Source: Bacteroidales bacterium
Lineage (GTDB): Bacteria > Bacteroidota > Bacteroidia > Bacteroidales > F082
Direction of reading: 5' to 3'
Assembly: GCA_024400455.1 (NCBI GenBank)
Contig: JAKSMU010000002.1
Location: 186,001 to 250,000, forward strand
DNA length: 64,000 nt
In this document: positions 1-8,074 of the stretch, one piece after another
How the letters are laid out: each line of letters opens with the position of its first letter
Position numbering within the stretch: position 1 is the first letter of the stretch
The notes under the pieces: generated by a model
Told to the model about the DNA's origin: nothing
The model's database searches: none
Seen by the model: only the letters and a program-made list of their open reading frames with translations
Position numbers and translations under genes: made by a program

Positions 1-2028
1 TGGACACGCTGGAGAATCATGATTGACCTCGAAGCCAACAACCGTCAGGGCAGCGTAGCCTTGTTTGCCGATTACGGTTGCACGGGCGAATTTGAACCTG
101 TTCCTGAAATCCAAGGCATCAATGCCGGCTTGACCCCAGGCAGCGGCGACCGCTTCGACCCAGCCAAATGGGACGGCATTTTTTTCCTCAACAGCTCACA
201 TGCCGGTTACGACAACCTCGTGGTGAGACATACGCCTGCCGGTTTAGCCTCGCAATTTGTCGAGTTCGCCGAAATTCCCGACCAGTTGGTTTCGGCTGCT
301 CCTATCACTTTGGTGGCATCGGCTACATCAGGTCTTCCTGTTAGCTTTGAAGTGGTTGAAGGTCCTGCTACGGTTTCGGGCAATATCCTTACCTTGAACG
401 GCACACCGGGCATCGTCAAAGTGAAGGCTTCACAGCCTGGCGACGGCACACAATGGAATGCCGCTCCAAGCGTCACTCGTTCATTTGAAGTGGTTGACCC
501 TGATGCCTATACGCCTGAAATCACCATCCGTCGTCCTTACGATGGCACTAAGGTCTATATGACCGAATTGAAGCCTATCATGTTGGTTTTGAGTGCCTAC
601 ATCGAACATGGCGATGCCATTAAGTTTGAAGAAGTGAAATTCACCGTTGATGGCGAAGATGTCATCTTGAGAACCGATTTCCCGGATGATCCAAGCAACG
701 GCTATTGGTATGCCACTTGGACACCAAGCGGTTTCGGAACTTATAACATGACGGCTTCCATCACCCAGTCGGGCGGCAAGACGACAAGCGAGAATTGCAC
801 TTTCGAAGTGACCAATAATTTTGAAAATATGGATGTCGTTACTATGAATGGCGACCTGATTGTTTCTCCATCAGCACAGTCAGTCACGGGCGAATATGTC
901 ATGCCTTCGCATGTCGGCGCTTTCAGTCAAATCGTTGCTCACTATGACCACAATTGCGTGAATGGCGACTGCGACCCTTACGACCGTGTGGGTTATTGCC
1001 GCGTGAAGAATTACCGTGGCGAATGGGTTGAACTGTTCCGCTATATCACCCCATTTGGCGTTCAGTGCGAAGCCGACATCGATGTCACCGACTTCTCAAC
1101 CGTGCTGCAAGGTCTGGTTGAATTTGAAATGTATTTCCAGACTTGGAACGGCAGTGGCTACAACCCAATCCTGACTTTCAATATGACCAAAGGCACACCT
1201 GATTATCTCTATGCCGACGTCCAGCCATTGTGGTTCGGTGCTTACGATTTTGGCGACTATGCCAACCAGCAGCCTGTGCCATCGGTCGACTATTGTTTTG
1301 TTGAAGGCGCCGAAGCCGCAAAACTGAAGCTTATGACCTCAGGCCACAACTGGAGCAGCGGCACCAACAACTGCAACAACACGGGCAATGCGGCTGAATT
1401 TTACGAAGCCACACACCATGTTTTCGTCAACGGACAGAACAAGTTCGAGCAGCATCTTTGGAGAACCTGCAACCCGAATCCAGCCGGCTGTCAGCCACAA
1501 AACGGCACTTGGACCTACAACCGTAGCGGCTGGTGCCCAGGTTCAATGGCTTTGGTTTGGGATTTCGATTTGACCGAATACATGCCAGCTGGTTCAGCTG
1601 AACTGTTCTATGAGTTCGACCCAACCTATCTCGACCTCTGCCACCCGAACCATCCTGATTGCGTCGATGGTCAGACCTGCGTGCAGTGCTCCGCTGCCGA
1701 CAACCCGATTCTGCGCGTTTCAGGTTCGGTGGTCAGCTACAGCAACAACAGCGAAATCCTGCTCGATGTGCCGTCCTATCCTGAACTGAACGAAGACCCG
1801 TTCACGGTTGAAATCACGCCAAATCCTGTGAAGAGCAGCATGAACATTTCCACCGATTACGATTTGGGCAAAGTCTGCGTCCACATCATCAGTGCCACAG
1901 GCCAGGAAGTGCGCAATTTCGTGATGCGTCAGAACGCCACCATCGATGTTTCCGACCTTCCTTCAGGCATCTATTTCGTCAACCTCATTGGTGGTAAAGT
2001 GGTGACTAAGAAGATAGTGATTGAATGA
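1..2028 (+). CDS. PNGase F-like secreted glycoamidase with T9SS sorting tail (5' end outside window)
   Basis: The reading frame is open from base 1, so the N-terminus and signal peptide lie outside the window; residue numbers here count from the ATG at 19. Residues ~85-160 and ~165-265 look like Ig-type modules. Residues ~270-575 resemble both halves of peptide-N-glycosidase F, which releases N-glycans from Asn: CDPYDR with Asp322, GTPDY at 392-396, AAEFYEATHH with Glu460, and RSGWCPG at 502-508. Asp322 and Glu460 match the family acids Asp60 and Glu206, but the Glu118 position is Gln374. Residues ~595-669 form a T9SS type A tail (TPNPV, DLPSGIYFVNL), so export to the cell surface is expected. 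Family assignment rests on remembered PNGase F sequence; activity is uncertain because of the Gln. Confidence 0.75.
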   Translation, partial: WTRWRIMIDLEANNRQGSVALFADYGCTGEFEPVPEIQGINAGLTPGSGDRFDPAKWDGIFFLNSSHAGYDNLVVRHTPAGLASQFVEFAEIPDQLVSAAPITLVASATSGLPVSFEVVEGPATVSGNILTLNGTPGIVKVKASQPGDGTQWNAAPSVTRSFEVVDPDAYTPEITIRRPYDGTKVYMTELKPIMLVLSAYIEHGDAIKFEEVKFTVDGEDVILRTDFPDDPSNGYWYATWTPSGFGTYNMTASITQSGGKTTSENCTFEVTNNFENMDVVTMNGDLIVSPSAQSVTGEYVMPSHVGAFSQIVAHYDHNCVNGDCDPYDRVGYCRVKNYRGEWVELFRYITPFGVQCEADIDVTDFSTVLQGLVEFEMYFQTWNGSGYNPILTFNMTKGTPDYLYADVQPLWFGAYDFGDYANQQPVPSVDYCFVEGAEAAKLKLMTSGHNWSSGTNNCNNTGNAAEFYEATHHVFVNGQNKFEQHLWRTCNPNPAGCQPQNGTWTYNRSGWCPGSMALVWDFDLTEYMPAGSAELFYEFDPTYLDLCHPNHPDCVDGQTCVQCSAADNPILRVSGSVVSYSNNSEILLDVPSYPELNEDPFTVEITPNPVKSSMNISTDYDLGKVCVHIISATGQEVRNFVMRQNATIDVSDLPSGIYFVNLIGGKVVTKKIVIE

Positions 2029-2040
2029 TAATGGCTATTG

Positions 2041-2122
2041 GCCTTTGGCCATTAGTTAGGCTTCGCCGCGTGTACGGCTGTCGCTAGCAACGTACTCACG
2101 ACGAAGCTAAAGGCCTAAAGCC
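2041..2122 (+). terminator. Imperfect hairpin after the PNGase F-like gene
   Basis: TTAGGCTTCG (2056-2065) pairs with CGAAGCTAA (2102-2110), and outer GGCCTTTGGCC-type sequence faces AGGCCTAAAGCC (2111-2122). The stem is imperfect with a ~36-base loop and no strong T-tract, so termination is only inferred from its position just after the stop codon. Confidence 0.35.
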
Positions 2123-2162
2123 AAAAACATTTATATCCGCTGAATAAATGATTTAAATCATT

Positions 2163-2211
2163 CCGTTTGCCGCAGCGACAGGAAACCCTGTTTCTGCGGC
2201 AAATTTTTTTT
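2163..2211 (+). terminator. Terminator hairpin, copy 1 of a repeated element
   Basis: TTTGCCGCAG (2166-2175) pairs perfectly with CTGCGGCAAA (2194-2203), with an inner ACAGG/CCTGT stem, followed by eight T (2204-2211). Almost the same ~40 bases recur at 7156-7202. Both copies end roughly 15-25 bases before a -7 promoter box, so each probably insulates the following gene from upstream transcription. Confidence 0.75.
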
Positions 2212-2227
2212 GCTGCAATAATATTCC

Positions 2228-2235
2228 TACCTTTG
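2228..2235 (+). promoter_or_regulatory. -7 promoter box (TACCTTTG) for the TPR regulator
   Basis: The box matches the Bacteroidota TAnnTTTG element. Transcription starting about 7 bases downstream would give a leader of only ~14 bases before the ATG at 2256, which supports that start. Confidence 0.65.
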
Positions 2236-2255
2236 CACCCATATTCACCGACGCA

Positions 2256-3956
2256 ATGACAAGACACAAGCAGCTACATATTCTCCTGTTCTTTTTGGCG
2301 GCCTTCTTCACGGCCTGCAAGCCTCCCATTGACCCTAAGGCACAGTTGCACAAGGCGGAAAGCAACATTGAAACCAATCCCGAAGCGGCCTTGGCCAGCC
2401 TCGATTCCGTCTTGAACCCCGACCTCTCGCTCCGCCATGCCGACCACATGAAATATGCCTTGCTCCATGCGGAAGCCACTTATCTGAGTTTTAAAGAGGT
2501 GAAAAACGACACCGCCATCTTTGAGGCCTGCCGCTATTACGAGAAAAAACAGGATTTGCCACAGCTTACAAAAGCCACGCTTTACAGTGCCTGCGTGCTG
2601 GAAGCGCAAGGCCAGACCGATGCCGCCGTCTATGCCTACAACAAGGCCTTTGCCTTGGCAAGCCAAAACGCCGACAGTGCGCTTATGGCAAAGGCAAAGC
2701 ATTATTTGGGAAATCTGAATTATTATGGTGGCTATTATGATGAGGCTTTGAAGAACTTTAAGCAAGCCGAAAAATATTATGCCAACAATTTGTCTAAAAA
2801 GGCGCAGATGCATAGAGCGATAGGATCGGCATTTACTTTAAAGCACGAAAACGACAGTGCAGTGCGTTACCTTGAAAAAGGCTTGGAACTGGCAAGAGTT
2901 GCTGAGGATGAAATGGAAGAAAGCTATATTCTGAACACATTAAGCATAATCTATAGGGAAAAAGGAGACTATGAGGAATCATTTCTGCTGTTGAGGCAAT
3001 CCGTTTCAGTAGGCGTAGCCGAAAACGACAGCATACGCTTTCACCTTAATTATGCCAACTTGTTCTTGGACATGAACGAATCGGACTCGGCGGAGTATTA
3101 TGCTGAAAAGTTGCAAAAAGAAGTGAAAGATGTAGAAGATGGTTCTGAACGGGCCGCCATTTATAGTTTATTGGCAAAATTTGAGGCAAGCATTGGAAAC
3201 ATGGATACAGCTTATTATTTTCAACAGCAAAACATAAATGCCGTTTCCGACGAATACCATAAAAGCTTGCAACAATCGGTATATGAAGCGCAACAGAAAT
3301 ACGATTTCGAAGCGCAGCAGAACCAATACTACCAGCAGCTTGCCCAACGGCGGAAAACCATTATTGTTCTGGTTTTTGCCTTGCTGTCGCTGGCTTTGTT
3401 CCTTTCGGCGATGTTGTTTATCTTTTTGCGCCGCGAAAAGGAAATGACACAGTTGAAAGACAGTTTCCTTTCGTTCAAGCAGCAGACCATGGAGCTGCAA
3501 AACGAACTCGACAGTCAGAAAAAACAACAGACAGGCCAAACGGACTTGCAACAAAAAACCTTGGACTTGCTGAATATCGCCAATACCTATAAGGAAGAAA
3601 GTCTGAAAAAACAGTTCAGGCTTCTTTGCAACATGGAGGTTTACCGCCTGAACACCGGCGACAAGGCTCTCCTTGTAAGCTTGTGCAGTTCCATGTATGG
3701 AAAATCCGATTTCTGGACTGCGGCACTGAAAGTGGCTGACGAAATCTATCCCAATGTAGTCAAAAACATTCGCAAGAAATGCCCCGGTTTGACCGATGAA
3801 GAGTTTAAGACCGCCGTGTTCCTCGTGATGGGAGTGCCGCGCCAAACGGAAGCCCTTCTTTTGAAGAATTCCGTCAACATGGTGGATAAAAACCGCATGA
3901 AAGTAAGGAAAACACTTGTCGAACACAAGATTTTGGAGCAAAAAAGTTTGGAATAA
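2256..3956 (+). CDS. Membrane-anchored TPR protein with C-terminal HTH-like region (putative regulator)
   Basis: The 566-residue protein begins with a lipoprotein-like signal (FFTAC, Cys21). Residues ~30-330 are helical TPR-type repeats. One membrane segment follows (~368-391), then a coiled coil rich in Gln and Lys (~392-440). The last ~60 residues (LTDEEF, MVDKNRMKVRKTL) resemble the LuxR-like helix-turn-helix that ends the Bacteroidota TPR transcriptional regulators, but are diverged. Proteins of this build are thought to sense an envelope signal and act on DNA or a partner across the inner membrane. It stands alone behind a terminator and its own promoter. A repeated AAAGTTTGGAAT motif begins inside its last codons and continues downstream, which hints at local or self regulation. 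The DNA-binding role is inference. Confidence 0.65.
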   Translation: MTRHKQLHILLFFLAAFFTACKPPIDPKAQLHKAESNIETNPEAALASLDSVLNPDLSLRHADHMKYALLHAEATYLSFKEVKNDTAIFEACRYYEKKQDLPQLTKATLYSACVLEAQGQTDAAVYAYNKAFALASQNADSALMAKAKHYLGNLNYYGGYYDEALKNFKQAEKYYANNLSKKAQMHRAIGSAFTLKHENDSAVRYLEKGLELARVAEDEMEESYILNTLSIIYREKGDYEESFLLLRQSVSVGVAENDSIRFHLNYANLFLDMNESDSAEYYAEKLQKEVKDVEDGSERAAIYSLLAKFEASIGNMDTAYYFQQQNINAVSDEYHKSLQQSVYEAQQKYDFEAQQNQYYQQLAQRRKTIIVLVFALLSLALFLSAMLFIFLRREKEMTQLKDSFLSFKQQTMELQNELDSQKKQQTGQTDLQQKTLDLLNIANTYKEESLKKQFRLLCNMEVYRLNTGDKALLVSLCSSMYGKSDFWTAALKVADEIYPNVVKNIRKKCPGLTDEEFKTAVFLVMGVPRQTEALLLKNSVNMVDKNRMKVRKTLVEHKILEQKSLE

Positions 3957-4216
3957 AAATTCGCTTATTTCGTTGAATCATAATAAATTGCCGTTTTTTC
4001 TACCCAAAAAAGTTTGGAATGGGCGAAAGGTTTTTCTGGAGTGTAAAAAACGGAATATTAAAGAAAAGTCATTTATTCCGTTGTTTTACAATCAAATACA
4101 AAACCAATTGCCAAAATAGATTCAGAGCAAAACCCCGGAAAGTTTGGAATGGAGATGGTTTTATCTATTTGATTTACAGTTTATTAAAAAAATCTTAGCC
4201 TCAAAAAGCTTGGAAT
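3941..4216 (+). repeat. Array of AAAGTTTGGAAT motifs at 65-66 bp spacing
   Basis: GTTTGGAAT cores, each preceded by an A-run, occur at 3946, 4012 and 4142, with a GCTTGGAAT variant at 4208. The intervals are 66, 130 and 66, i.e. one missing or decayed copy near 4077. The first copy lies in the last codons of the TPR regulator and the last ends 46 bases before the next ATG at 4263. Flanks between motifs are only weakly similar, so this looks like phased binding sites rather than a simple tandem duplication. Confidence 0.7.
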
Positions 4217-4262
4217 GGCTTTTTTTATGTAGACTTTTGCGGTGTCATCAAAACACAGCAAT

Positions 4263-4631
4263 ATGAAGCGCACATTTACAATTCTAATCGCAATGTTTTG
4301 CCTCATGGCAAATGCAAATTTCAGTTTCGCCATGCGCGAAGGGGGAAACGATATTGTATTAAGAGGTGAATTGAAACCTATAGGGCGTTCCCAGTCTGAA
4401 CCCATCAGTGCATCGCACGATGGCAGTAACCTCTATGTCGACTTCCATGCCGATTTGGGAAGCCTGAACATTACCATCAGCAACGCCACGGGCGCGGCTG
4501 TCAATACCGAAACCGTATACGCCCAAGCCAACGACGGCGTGCAGATTTCGCTCAGCAACTTGCCGTCAGGCAACTACCTTGTCGTTTTCAGCAATGCGCA
4601 GGGCAGCCTGATGGGGGAATTCAGCATTTAA
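4263..4631 (+). CDS. Small secreted DUF3244-like protein
   Basis: The protein has 122 residues from the ATG at 4263, chosen because MKRTFTILIAMFCLMANANF is a clean signal peptide; an upstream start would place seven residues before it. The mature part resembles the DUF3244 family of small Bacteroidota exported proteins: a short beta-sandwich with LNITISNATGAAV near the middle and LSNLPSGNYLVVFSNAQG at the end. The function of the family is unknown. The gene lies directly after the phased repeat array. Its last 66 bases are duplicated at 6752-6817 as part of a larger copied segment. Unlike other exported proteins here, the predicted cleavage leaves Met rather than Gln at +1. Confidence 0.65.
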   Translation: MKRTFTILIAMFCLMANANFSFAMREGGNDIVLRGELKPIGRSQSEPISASHDGSNLYVDFHADLGSLNITISNATGAAVNTETVYAQANDGVQISLSNLPSGNYLVVFSNAQGSLMGEFSI

Positions 4632-4920
4632 GGAAGGATAACCGAGACTTCGGGATTGCGGGACATCGGGTTCCCACGACCCCGCGACCCCGAAGCCTCG
4701 TGACCCCGTAATCTAACCAAATGTTACATGACTATGAATAAATTCATTACCTTTGTCCCTCGCAAATCGATGATTCGACGATGCGAAGCGAGTCAATGAA
4801 GCGTCTGCCGTTTGCGAGGGAGGAAAAGAACAGAAAACAGGCGGTGAGCATAATTCACCACAGCTTGCGGTAGATGGCTGCAAGCATTGGGGACGCAATA
4901 AAACACCGCTGGCGGGCGCG
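4566..4920. repeat. Direct duplication, copy A (~355 bp)
   Basis: This segment matches 6752-7073 at high identity. It begins inside the DUF3244-like gene and runs through its stop into non-coding DNA. It includes a hairpin, CTTCGGG-ATT-GCGGG (4648-4662) against CCCGC-GAC-CCGAAG (4681-4695). Copy A carries about 30 extra bases near 4762-4798 that themselves look like an inverted repeat (CTCGC ... GCGAG). The short open frames in this segment look like chance frames. Confidence 0.85.
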
Positions 4921-4960
4921 ATAACGCGAAGCAAATCATTAATTTAAAAATTTGAAAAAA

Positions 4961-6046
4961 ATGAAAAAAGTAAAATACACATTGGCAACGCTTATGGTTG
5001 CTTTGGTCGTTGCAGTTGTTTGTGTTGGCTGCAAGAAAGATGAGGGGACAAATATGTCTCAATCGCCCAATAATTCTGAAAACGAAAAAAGTGTTGCAGT
5101 AAACACTCTCGTTCAAGAAATAGCAAAGGCTAGTATCAATGATGATTTTAGAAATCTTGTATACAAGTCGATTAGTTTTAGGTTTGATGGGGATGACGAT
5201 GTACTATGTAAAGAACTTCAGAAAAAAAACCGAGAAATGAATGGTGAGGAACTGAATATTTTAGAAGCTTTGGATTATTTTCAAATTCAAGGGCGTTATC
5301 CTCAAATTTACATTCCTTTTTTCGAAGAGAATAGGGACATTCGTGGAACAGAAAATGTAATTGTTGTAAATGCTATTGACATTAATGAATCAGACCAAGC
5401 CTTTCAAGGCTATTTTTGGAATGGTGAGGCACTAGTCCCTACCGATTGCTTGATTGACGAAGAATATGCAGAAAATCACGAAGTATGGGTTATCTCTATT
5501 AATGAACGCGTCGATGAAAATGGAAATCCTTTGACGGTATTCAGAAATGGCGATGATGATGTTAGTAAAGAAAGCAAATCTGCTCGTTCGGGAACGAAGA
5601 ATGAATATGTTATGACTATTAATTGTACAAATCTAAGCGAAATTGAAAGTTGGATTTATGGTGCTCCAGAAATAAGATGCGATTGTGTATCAGGAAACTC
5701 TGCAAAAATTTCATCGCAATTTTTCTATCCTGACAGAAGAAGAGATGTCGACAACAGGGACTGGGTTGTAGATTGTTGTGGCGGGAGGCGTATGTATTAT
5801 TGGAATACGACTCAACATACAAAGTATGTTTACTTCCAGTGGACGGAAATTGACAATTCGGGATCAAGCATTTCTTTCCCTATTACATTTAAAGTGGGGG
5901 TTGTTTCGGTTGGTACTACCATTACCCTGAAAGCTGATGATAGAGATGCTGGTGGCTATCTGGTTTATTTTGATGATAATTTAGTGGGACATCCGTATAA
6001 TACTGGTTTAATTAAATGGGTTGATGATTATGCCCTAGATGATTAA
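4961..6046 (+). CDS. Hypothetical lipoprotein
   Basis: The protein has 361 residues. The ATG at 4961 is preferred over a TTG nine bases upstream. The N-terminus is a lipoprotein signal (AVVCVGCKK), so the mature protein should be an acylated envelope protein. I do not recognise the family. Visible features are an acidic central part (residues ~60-190) containing VWVISINERV, two Cys-pair segments in residues ~215-280 (RCDCVSG, CCGGRR), and a beta-rich end with YVYFQWTEIDNSG. Codon use is AT-rich compared with the gene that follows. The downstream barrel gene starts 31 bases after the stop, so the two are probably one transcript and may work together in the envelope. Confidence 0.6.
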   Translation: MKKVKYTLATLMVALVVAVVCVGCKKDEGTNMSQSPNNSENEKSVAVNTLVQEIAKASINDDFRNLVYKSISFRFDGDDDVLCKELQKKNREMNGEELNILEALDYFQIQGRYPQIYIPFFEENRDIRGTENVIVVNAIDINESDQAFQGYFWNGEALVPTDCLIDEEYAENHEVWVISINERVDENGNPLTVFRNGDDDVSKESKSARSGTKNEYVMTINCTNLSEIESWIYGAPEIRCDCVSGNSAKISSQFFYPDRRRDVDNRDWVVDCCGGRRMYYWNTTQHTKYVYFQWTEIDNSGSSISFPITFKVGVVSVGTTITLKADDRDAGGYLVYFDDNLVGHPYNTGLIKWVDDYALDD

Positions 6047-6077
6047 CTTAACGAAACAACATTTAAATCCAATTAGT

Positions 6078-6725
6078 ATGAAAAAATTAGCATTATCATT
6101 GCTTTGCCTATTCTTTGCAATGGGCGTTAGCGCACAGTCGGAACAGACGGACAAGAAGTGGGAATTGAGACTCGGCTACGAGCAGCCCTCGTTCCTGAAG
6201 ACATCGAAAATCAATTGCGAGACATTCCGTCCTTCACCAAGAGGTGTTTCGCTGAGAGGCCTCTACGAAGTGTGGGAGAGACGCCTTTCTGTGGGAGCCG
6301 TTTTGGGTTATAACGAAAAGAATTATGTCAGCGAGGATTTTGTGGAAGGACATTACACCACAGAGGATGGCACCAGTTATACCATCACAAACAGGTTTCA
6401 CAATTCCTTGATGTACAGAAGGTTTTATGCCGATGCCATGCTCCGTTTCAATGTGGTGAACCGTGGCGGTTTCCTGCTTGCACTGACAGGCAGCGGTGGT
6501 TATGAGTTTGAAGATGCCATCACGACCAAATTCCTCCATCTTGACGATGTCGCAAACACCTACACGCGCGAGACCATGACAGAAAAAGGCAGCGAGTTTA
6601 ATGCCATGTTCGGCGCCGAATTGGGCTATGAACTTATTGAAGGCGTTTCAGTTTCTGCAGAATACAAGTACGACATACGCGAATCAATGCATCTGTTAGG
6701 CTTAGGCGTTAGCTTCAAGCTGTAA
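6078..6725 (+). CDS. Outer-membrane beta-barrel protein
   Basis: The protein has 215 residues from the ATG at 6078, chosen because MKKLALSLLCLFFAMGVSAQ is a typical signal peptide cut before Gln. The mature part is made of alternating beta strands with aromatic girdles (KKWELRLGYEQPS, VGAVLGYNEKNY, GAELGYELIEGVSVSAEYKYD) and ends in LLGLGVSFKL, the hydrophobic final strand expected of an 8-10 strand barrel. No substrate can be assigned. It follows the lipoprotein gene at 4961 by 31 bases and is probably co-transcribed. Confidence 0.7.
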   Translation: MKKLALSLLCLFFAMGVSAQSEQTDKKWELRLGYEQPSFLKTSKINCETFRPSPRGVSLRGLYEVWERRLSVGAVLGYNEKNYVSEDFVEGHYTTEDGTSYTITNRFHNSLMYRRFYADAMLRFNVVNRGGFLLALTGSGGYEFEDAITTKFLHLDDVANTYTRETMTEKGSEFNAMFGAELGYELIEGVSVSAEYKYDIRESMHLLGLGVSFKL

Positions 6726-6751
6726 TTTGATATTCGCACGGCTATTTTCCA

Positions 6752-6817
6752 TCAGGCAACTACCTTGTCGTTTTCAGCAATGCGCAGGGCAGCCTGATGG
6801 GGGAATTCAGCATTTAA
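6752..6817 (+). pseudogene. 3' fragment of the DUF3244-like gene
   Basis: These 66 bases repeat the last codons and stop of the gene at 4263-4631 (offset 2186) but lack any 5' part. The fragment exists because the copied segment at 6752-7073 starts inside that gene. This gives the direction of copying: the intact locus at 4.3 kb is the donor. Confidence 0.8.
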
Positions 6818-7073
6818 GGAAGGATAACCGAGACTTCGGGATTGCGGGACATCGGGTTCCCACGACCCCGCGACCCCGAAGCCTCGTGACCCCGTAATCT
6901 AACCAAATGTTACATGACTATGAAAAAATTCATTACCTTTGCCTCTCGCCATCAAGCGTCCGCCGTTTGCGGGGGAGGAAAAGAACAGGAAACAGGCGGT
7001 GAGGATAATTCACCACAGCTTCCAGTAGATGGCCGCAGGCGTTGAGGACGCACGGAAACACCGCTGGCGGGCG
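6752..7073. repeat. Direct duplication, copy B (~322 bp)
   Basis: Copy B of the segment at 4566-4920, carrying the truncated DUF3244-like 3' end, the CTTCGGG/CCCGAAG hairpin, and the following ~200 bases up to CGCTGGCGGGCG. It lacks the ~30-base insertion seen in copy A. No transposase or obvious target-site duplication borders it. The rest of the gap up to 7250 holds a terminator hairpin and a promoter and no convincing gene. Confidence 0.85.
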
Positions 7074-7155
7074 TTGTTGTTATGTTTGTGGCATAACAGT
7101 GCCTATCAAGTGCAAAACTTTTAAAGGTTCTAATCCAATCCGTTCCTAAATCATA

Positions 7156-7202
7156 CCGTTTGCCGCAGCGACAAGAAACCCTGTTTCTGCGGCAAAATTT
7201 TT
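7156..7202 (+). terminator. Terminator hairpin, copy 2 of a repeated element
   Basis: TTTGCCGCAG (7159-7168) pairs with CTGCGGCAAA (7187-7196), followed by a T-run (7198-7202). It differs from the copy at 2163-2211 by very few bases in the stem-loop. As there, a TAnnTTTG box follows shortly after. Confidence 0.75.
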
Positions 7203-7217
7203 GTGGCATAAAATTTG

Positions 7218-7225
7218 TATCTTTG
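7218..7225 (+). promoter_or_regulatory. -7 promoter box (TATCTTTG)
   Basis: TAnnTTTG element 25 bases before the ATG at 7250. The implied leader is ~18 bases. It decides the start: an in-frame start further upstream would lie before the promoter. Confidence 0.7.
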
Positions 7226-7249
7226 CAAATTATCAAAATACAATTCATT

Positions 7250-8020
7250 ATGAGGAAATTTTTCATCGTATTATTTGCTTTTCTGGCTTTGCCGGCAATG
7301 GCACAAATTCAAGTGTATCATGGCGGAAATCATTCTGGCGCTCAACAATCGACTTTATCAGTAACGACTTCCAATCATCAAGGGTTTTGGCTTTTTGTTG
7401 ATGATATTTTGCAGAACGAGAACCCCGTAAGATCCATTTCCATTCAAAATATGCCTGCAAGTGATTATTATATTCGTGTGGAAATGAATAATAATGAACA
7501 CAATTGCGTTGGTCAATTTGTGAACTTCAACCGTCCGCAATCGTTTGAATTTGCTCAAAGAAACGGTTTTTACGGACTGATTGCTATTCAAGGCGGATTC
7601 CGTCCGGAACTGGCCATGTCTTTGATTTCGGCAACTCCTCAAAATGGTCAACTTCTGCCACCACCAGTTCCAGGAAACAATGTCGGTATGAATCCAACTA
7701 TTCCTTTGCCGCCTCCTGCTCCAGGAAATAATATGGGTATGAACCCTGTGGATTTCAATCAGGCCAAGGAACTGATAAGAAACGAATCATTTGATAATTC
7801 ACGTCTTGCATTGGCTAAGCAAGTCGTTTCGGGCAACGGCATGAATGCGGCACAGATTACTGAAATCTGCAAGCTTTTCTCTTTTGAGAACAATGCCTTG
7901 GAATTCGCCAAATATGCCTATCAGTATTGCACTGAGCCAAACAAGTATTATTTGGTGAATGAAGCTTTCAAGTACGATTCGTCGAAACGGGAATTGAACG
8001 ATTATATCAATGGTAAATGA
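7250..8020 (+). CDS. Secreted DUF4476 domain protein
   Basis: The protein has 256 residues from the ATG at 7250. Residues 1-19 form a signal peptide (LALPAMAQ, cut before Gln). Residues ~25-125 look like a beta-sandwich. A proline-rich linker follows (~135-165) with two near-identical PPP(V/A)PGNN(V/M)GMNP motifs. The last ~85 residues match the helical DUF4476 domain found at the C-terminus of Bacteroidota exported proteins (FDNSRLALAKQV, AAQITEICKLFSFENNALEF). The function is unknown; the domain may bind a partner in the envelope. It is a single-gene unit between its own promoter and a hairpin terminator. Confidence 0.75.
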   Translation: MRKFFIVLFAFLALPAMAQIQVYHGGNHSGAQQSTLSVTTSNHQGFWLFVDDILQNENPVRSISIQNMPASDYYIRVEMNNNEHNCVGQFVNFNRPQSFEFAQRNGFYGLIAIQGGFRPELAMSLISATPQNGQLLPPPVPGNNVGMNPTIPLPPPAPGNNMGMNPVDFNQAKELIRNESFDNSRLALAKQVVSGNGMNAAQITEICKLFSFENNALEFAKYAYQYCTEPNKYYLVNEAFKYDSSKRELNDYINGK

Positions 8021-8024
8021 AAAC

Positions 8025-8042
8025 AGGGCGAGTTTTCGCCCT
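8025..8042. terminator. Bidirectional terminator hairpin
   Basis: AGGGCGA (8025-8031) and TCGCCCT (8036-8042) form a perfect stem with a GTTT loop, followed by ATTTTATTT. It lies between convergent genes and can serve both. Confidence 0.75.
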
Positions 8043-8074
8043 ATTTTATTTAATGTCAGTCTGTTGCTTTTCAA

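Noticed and set aside
3916..4119. Open frame with two KKVWN repeats after the TPR regulator
   Set aside because: It overlaps the regulator in another frame, and its repeats come from the AAAGTTTGGAAT DNA motif; no start signal or sensible protein composition.
4713..4934. Minus-strand frames in the duplicated segment (also at 6952-7266)
   Set aside because: The two copies differ by a ~30-base indel that changes the frame, and the residues look like translated non-coding repeat.
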